NCBI GenBank assembly: GCA_039881045.1
Contig: JAYWVB010000002.1
Coordinates: 620,001 to 684,000, forward strand
DNA from: Chaetomium olivaceum
Taxonomy: Eukaryota; Ascomycota; Sordariomycetes; Sordariales; Chaetomiaceae
Direction of reading: 5' to 3'
Length of the DNA: 64,000 bases
In this document: positions 58,696-64,000 of the stretch, piece after piece
Position numbering within the stretch: position 1 is the first letter of the stretch
How the letters are laid out: each line of letters opens with the position of its first letter
The notes under the pieces: model-generated
The model's database searches: none
Seen by the model: only the letters and a program-made list of their open reading frames with translations
What the model was told of the DNA's origin: nothing
Made by a program: the position numbers and the translations under genes

Positions 58696-61600
58696 TCAAG
58701 CGGCAGGCTTCGGATGAACCGGGACATCCTTAGCTTCGGTGAAGTGCCTAGGCAGACGGTTCTCACCCTCGGCATAAGGGAAACCAGCCTCCTCACGGGC
58801 CATATCGTTCACCCACTTTTCGCTGCCCTTGAGACCGCCCTTGCCGTGCTTCTCAACGCCGACCTCGTGCCACTTGGCCGCCAGATAGAACCAGCCGAGG
58901 GCGTTTCCAACGGTGCCGACTTCGTCCGAGACGCCCGTGGAAGCGGCATGGCTCATCTTCTTCCAGAGCTCGTCATCCGTAAAAAGATCCATCAGGTGGC
59001 CAGCCACGGCCTTCCAGTCGCCGGGAGTGACGAGGTAGCCGTTGATCTTGTCTTTAACCTGCAGCGGAATACCGCCGGTGGCTGTGACGATGACGGGGCG
59101 ACCGGCGTGCAGTGCCTCCGACACCTTGACCTCGAAGCCCTCGCGGGTCGAGAGCTGAAGCACCACGTGGGCGTTAGCCAGCATAGTGTTGATGAGCTGG
59201 TCGTTGGGGTCCAGTCGCATGACGCTCACGTCCTTGACCAAGTCAGGGTAGTACGTCTCGAGCTGGCTCATGGTCTGGTCATAAATCAGGCTGGCGTCGG
59301 GATCATCGACCGAGCCGTTGCCGCAGACAACAAGCTGGGGCACATCGACCACACCGGCTTTCTCGCACCGCCGGCGGAACTCAGCGTACGAGTCGATCAC
59401 GGTTGGAATGCCCTTGGCAGGGTCAAAGCGAGCAACTTGGATGATGTACTTGCGAGCGGGCCAGTTGAGCTCCGTCCTAAAGCCATTAGTACCAACTCGA
59501 CCAATGCTAGCGGGTGGCTTGACTTACATGCGTTGAGAGTGGCAGGCAATGTTGTAAATGTGGCCATAGTAGCCAGAGTCCCACTTGTTCAGATGCTTGT
59601 TCAGGCCATCGAGCCAATCAGTGGTAGCGGGGAGGTAGACGACCTTCTCGCGGGGGACGTTGTGGGGGACAAAGATAGGGATCGGGTGGCTGATGAACAT
59701 GTCACACCCTTGGATGTTGCTCCAGAGGAAGTCCCAGATGTCCGCCTGTGGTGTACCGGCCTTGGCGACAAGGTCACTCCTAATCTGGATGTGGGATCGG
59801 TAGAGGACCGGTCGGTCCGGTGTGGCTTTCTTGATCAGCGGGATGAGACCGGGCATTTGGGGGTCATCAATCTGTGTTCGTCAGCATGCATGGTCATCGC
59901 AAGAGGTGCTACCCCTCTAACCCCACGCTCAAGTTGCCCAGCTCTGGTCACTTGACCACTTCTGCAGCCTGGCAGCATGGGTTGTGCATGAAGAGGGGTG
60001 GGACGCCGGTCTCGGTGAGAAAGCATTCCGGCGGCGTGCAGGTTACACAACGGAGAGAAATTTACTCACAATCACAACATCAGCGCCACCGTCCTGGGGC
60101 GAGCACAGGGGGCCGCCCTCAGAGAACCAGTATCGGGTAGCATTCTCCGTAATCCAGTCGATGATGGCCTGCTTCTCCTCGGCCGAGATACGTTGGTCCG
60201 GGTGGCTAACGCCTTGGAGAATATTGTGGATGTTCTTGGTAATACGAAATACGCCAGGCCGTGGCTTGGGTACTGCAAAGTGTTAGTGGGCTTCTCGTTG
60301 TCGAGTGACAGTTCATTGTACTCACCATACCAAGTCAAATCCACGCCCATGAGACGCGCAAACCGCACCAATGCGTGCCGCATGAGGGCTACGCCGCCGC
60401 CCTGGGGAGTGGAGCTGAAGAAAGCAACCTTGGTCTTGTTGCCCCTGAGCTTCTTAGCGTAGGTCAACATGGACTCCCAGGTAGCAGAGCTGCACGTGTC
60501 TTTGTGGTTCTGCACCGTGGTCAGGTGGGCACGGAAGCCAGCGTCGGTTTGGACAACGCCTCGCCAGCCGACTTGGAGAAGTGGGACGAGAGAAGGCCCG
60601 AAATTCCTTTTGTCCGGTGTTAGTATTCGTGTGCGCCTTGGTGGTAGTAGCCTATCGCAACTTACATGATGCACTTCCGCGCCATGGAATCGGCCTGCTC
60701 ATCGACGCGCTTGACATCCCAGAACGACTTCTCCTTATGCTCATCATCAGGGCGCATCACAATGGGGACAATGTCCAGCTCGAGCCAGAGACGGGAGCAC
60801 AGAGTGGGGCTCATGTACTTGAGAGTCGTCGGGAGGCCGGCGCCAATGAACTTGGAGAAGTTCTCATGCTCGTACTTCTCAACCTCAGAGATGACATAGT
60901 CGGCAATGAGATCGGCCCCCATTCTCATGGCATCGTCGAGAACGATGTGTTTGACCGAAAAGTCCACGAGATAGACGGTGTCGTGGATGGCCAGGGCCAC
61001 AACTGCGGTGTGGTCATCCGAAAAGACAGCCGCAACACCGAGGTAGAGCGTCTTCAGAAATTTAATGAGCCATTGCGGTTTGCGAGGCAGATACATGAGA
61101 CAAAGACGCAAGCTGGTTAACATACCGTAAGAGCCGGACCATAGTGACCCTCCTTTTCGACCAGGGTGCTCATCTGGCGCTTGCGGTGCACCGAAGTGCC
61201 CGTCGAGAACTTGCGACCCTTCTCTAGCGCCATGATTGCGTAGACAAGGGGTCTAATGCTCTTAAAACGGCGACGATGTTGGCCTGTTGGCGTAGCAGTG
61301 CCGCTTGATAGTGGTGATGGTTCGCCGCTAGCAAGAGATCGGATGTGATCACGATCAATAACTCGAGGAGTTGGAGTGTAGCTGCTGGAAACAGAGGAAG
61401 GTGTGCTTATAGCTGTTGTTTCCACTGGTGGTATGATAGTTGACGAGGAAGGTGCGAGGTGCGGGTCGGTAGAAGTAGTAGTCACGGTGTTCAAGTTAAC
61501 TGAACGGGGTGGTGCCACAGAAGGTGGTGCCTCCTCTGATGGAAAAGGTTGCGTTTCGGGCGGTTGCCGGGATTCGCGGGGTTGGGATGGAATGGCTGCA

Positions 61601-61917
61601 TCTAAATGATCCGAGGTCTGGTTTTGGTTCTGGTGGCGGTGGTCTGGAGTGGCGGCAGCACCTGTTAAATTGCTTGAAGCTGTCGGGGAGCCGCGTGCCT
61701 CGAAGCGGTGACGCAGGTCGCCTTGCTGCAGCTGCAGCTTGTGTGGGTCTGAATGCGGGTTTGTGTGGTGTGAGTGCATCTCTTCCAAGTTGTCTGGATC
61801 GCCCTGGTGTGGAAGGTGTGGTGGGGTAGACCCGGTACCGGTAGAGTGCCGTGATCCTCTGGACTGCTTCTCTCCGTCCGGATCGTTGGAAACACCGCCT
61901 GTTGATCTGTCGGTCAT
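58696..61917 (-). CDS. ccg-9: CCG-9-type trehalose synthase/phosphorylase (GT4)
   Basis: 928 aa from six exons: 61917-61126, 61051-60666, 60606-60326, 60272-60070, 59871-59528 and 59476-58696. Exons sum exactly to frame with no break. The first about 220 residues are Ser/Thr/Pro/His-rich and probably disordered. The GT4 glycosyltransferase part follows: TKVAFFSSTPQGGGVALMRH, the acceptor-side VIIDDPQMPGLIP, SNIQGCDMFISHPIPIFVPH, KYIIQVARFDPAKGIPTVID, and the EGFEVKVSEALHAGRPVIVT motif with the conserved E-x7-E. Members transfer glucose to or from trehalose. The gene is clock-controlled in Neurospora; control here is unknown. The fourth intron is 197 nt, long for this window. Confidence 0.9.
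59873..60069 (-). other. Unusually long intron in the CCG-9 gene
   Basis: 197 nt with GTGAGT at the 5' end and ACACAG at the 3' end, joining DVVI to IDDPQMPGL. All other introns I inferred are 46-84 nt. No open frame or RNA motif was recognised inside. Confidence 0.6.
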
Positions 61918-63942
61918 GATCTCACAATTTCCGATTTTCCCGTGTTACTGCACCAAGAACTTGTCAATTCTTCGACCCGGCACCCCTCTGAACACTGCAC
62001 GACAAGGGAAATCGAGTTTGTGCCTCTTGCCCCTTGTTGGTAATGTAGCACCCCGAGGTGGGACACAGCTTCCCCTCCGCGCTGTGATTGCCCGCTTGGG
62101 TCAGACAACGGCCAGACCAGACAGGGGACGCAGAATGAAACCTTTCCAGTCTAATGCTGCAAGCCTTCCGCGAGTCCGCGGGGTAATTGGACGGGGACTA
62201 CCTCGACCACGGGCATCGTTGCCCTTGCTGTTCCTGTCCGTACGAAGTACTTGCATGGGAATGCGGGTGGTAAAGTCGGTGAATGTAGAGCCACCAAACA
62301 TATCACACCAGCTGCAGTCAGGACTCGCTCCTGCAGGTAGGCGTTGAGTGGTTGGGATGTGAGGTAAAGGGGCAGCTGACAAGGACTATGGATCTTAAGA
62401 CAGAAAAGGAAGAGAGGGACATGAATATCTTCAAAGGGCGACTTAAACGCACTTTTCCTTCCCTCCTCGCTGGATGGAGTTCTTTGGTTCGTCCCACGAC
62501 ACGGGCACTGGTTGTGCCTCCAGGTCCCCGGGTCGGTTGGGATGGGGCCGTCTTCCGCTCCTTGGCACGTTTTTGTTGTGTAAGTCGTTCGGGTTCGGGG
62601 TGATCCACGTTAGGTAATACAAGTGGGATGGTTAATTGGTATTCTCGATTGTTGTTAAGCTTGAAAGGGCACACAGCCAGCTTTGTTTAAAACACCACTT
62701 CGATCCCGGTTCGGGGTTTGCTAGCTTGACTCGCCTTCAACCGTCGGGGACGTTTATGGTGATGTCAATGTTTGAGCCGATCCACAGCCCTGTCGTGCGT
62801 TTTGGTGGGGTTGATGCAAGGATCAGAACGTTAGATGTGGGGATGAGTTAGGGGATTGATGGAGGGCTGATCCACTATGAATGGTGGGGTTCAAGGACGA
62901 CACCTCAAGCCCGAAGACGAGTGTCAAGTCGGGTGACGAGTGTTGAGGTACGTTGAAAGGAATTCCGGTGGCAACTATTTCCAACAAAAGAACTGCCATA
63001 GCCCCTACATATGGCATATGTTGCTCGTTGTATGAGAGGGCAACATACTCTGTGGTGTGCGCCAACAAGACAGCCACTTCGGCGAAGTCCGTTGCGCATG
63101 GCCCAGAAGGGGTAGGTCAGCGTCGCGACCGCCAGTACTTTTGGTCAGACCATATTACTTGTAAGTACATTAGTAGGCGGGTGGTTATTGTGAACTAGTA
63201 TTTGGCATTCGGGTACCTAGGTAGGTAAGGGCTGGGTCGATTTCAACACGGCGCCCTCACGCCCCTGGAAGTTATTGTCGTCCCATGGTGGTGATTTGGG
63301 TGGAGAATCCCATGCAGCCCATGGATGCGCTAGCGAAGGCCTCGAACCGGATGGCGCGGGCCCGGCCGCACCGATGGGACCAAAGTGAAGAGCTCGAAGC
63401 ACCATATCAACACAATCATGAGGTTATTTTATTTCGCTCCCTGCCGTTAAAATATCAGAATGCCTGCATCATCCAAGGTTTGAGGACTTTCAGAATGTTA
63501 CCAGACGAGTCAGGGTACTTTTCCAGAGGTAGCCGCGGCGACATGCCACTCCAGCCTCAGATCCTCCCCCTCCGACAGAGCTGGACAAAAGGCGGGGCAA
63601 GTTTCCAGTCTTGGCGTGTAAGACCGGGCCTCATTGTTTGTTTCTGCTGTGGTGGCCTTCCTACATTATCACATCATGGGATTAGGGGCGCAAAGCCGTA
63701 AAAATAAGTGTCGTTCGACGATGGGTCGGGTTGATGTGTACATCCGGTTTACCCATCGTGGCGTGGAAGCTGACCACGATTACCGGCCTCCCAGCTAGAT
63801 CAACGATGTGCTTCCCTAGGAGAAAAATAGAGACGCAGCAATTCGAGTCGATTTTGAGCTCAATTCATCTCCAGTACCGGGAGAGTTCACGCTACCATAG
63901 TACACAAATAGCAGTCTGTCCGCCCGCTCTCAATACAACCAC
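61918..63942. other. Intergenic, no gene seen
   Basis: About 2 kb between the CCG-9 start and the superoxide dismutase stop. It contains no recognisable gene. Confidence 0.5.
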
Positions 63943-64000
63943 CTAAGACTTCTCAAACCGGCTGGCAACGGTCTTCCAGTTGATGACGTTCCAAATGGCG
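63943..64000 (-). CDS. Manganese/iron superoxide dismutase, C-terminal end only
   Basis: Partial gene entering from the right edge on the minus strand. The last 18 residues read AIWNVINWKTVASRFEKS followed by TAG (63945-63943). The block xAIWNVINWxxxxxRF is the well-known C-terminus of mitochondrial-type Mn-SOD, which converts superoxide to hydrogen peroxide. Only this piece is visible, so metal ligands and targeting cannot be checked. Confidence 0.8.
   Translation of the reverse strand, partial: AIWNVINWKTVASRFEKS

Overview
The window is nuclear DNA of a filamentous ascomycete (Pezizomycotina, most likely Sordariomycetes). The signs are short GT..AG introns of about 46-84 nt in almost every gene, fungal type I polyketide synthases, a hydrophobin, an NB-ARC receptor and a GT4 trehalose enzyme of the Neurospora CCG-9 type. 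The species cannot be named from the sequence alone. I count 20 protein-coding genes, two of them cut by the window ends. I found no rRNA, convincing tRNA or CRISPR array, and no intact transposon.

Layout. (1) 1-12.2 kb is a secondary-metabolite cluster: a cytochrome P450 running off the left edge, a divergent non-reducing polyketide synthase (SAT-KS-AT-PT-ACP-TE, 2063 aa), a phytanoyl-CoA-type Fe(II)/2-oxoglutarate dioxygenase and an O-methyltransferase. (2) 12.2-13.1 kb holds a short repeat pair whose differences are all of RIP type. (3) 13.1-18.6 kb holds a Pro-rich orphan, a subtilisin-like protease broken at six places and a secreted Gly-rich protein. (4) 18.6-22.4 kb encodes a patatin/NB-ARC/TPR NOD-like receptor. 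(5) 24.2-33.9 kb holds an Old-Yellow-Enzyme reductase, a small hydrophobin with unusual Cys spacing, a diverged repeat pair, an HTH/AT-hook protein, a GH18 chitinase-like enzyme and an FAD monooxygenase with an N-terminal SnoaL-like part. (6) 35.3-43.1 kb is a highly reducing polyketide synthase of about 2549 aa with dead-looking methyltransferase and enoylreductase regions. (7) 46-64 kb holds a flavohaemoglobin, an orphan gene, two zinc-finger genes, thymidylate synthase, the CCG-9-type trehalose enzyme and the C-terminal end of a manganese superoxide dismutase.

The most striking global feature is recurrent single-base frame breaks, usually one base missing and often in a short homopolymer. 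They lie inside otherwise well-conserved genes: P450, O-methyltransferase, protease, Gly-rich protein, receptor, OYE, GH18, reducing PKS and flavohaemoglobin. Other genes have none, including the non-reducing PKS, dioxygenase, monooxygenase, orphan gene, thymidylate synthase and CCG-9. Either the assembly has homopolymer errors or part of the accessory gene set is decaying. For each broken gene I give the whole span as one gene and state where the frame breaks.

Exon coordinates in the evidence fields are inferred by hand from splice consensus and conserved protein motifs. For every multi-exon gene that is complete in the window, the exon lengths (plus the bases judged missing) sum to a multiple of three, except in the receptor gene, where one break is ambiguous.
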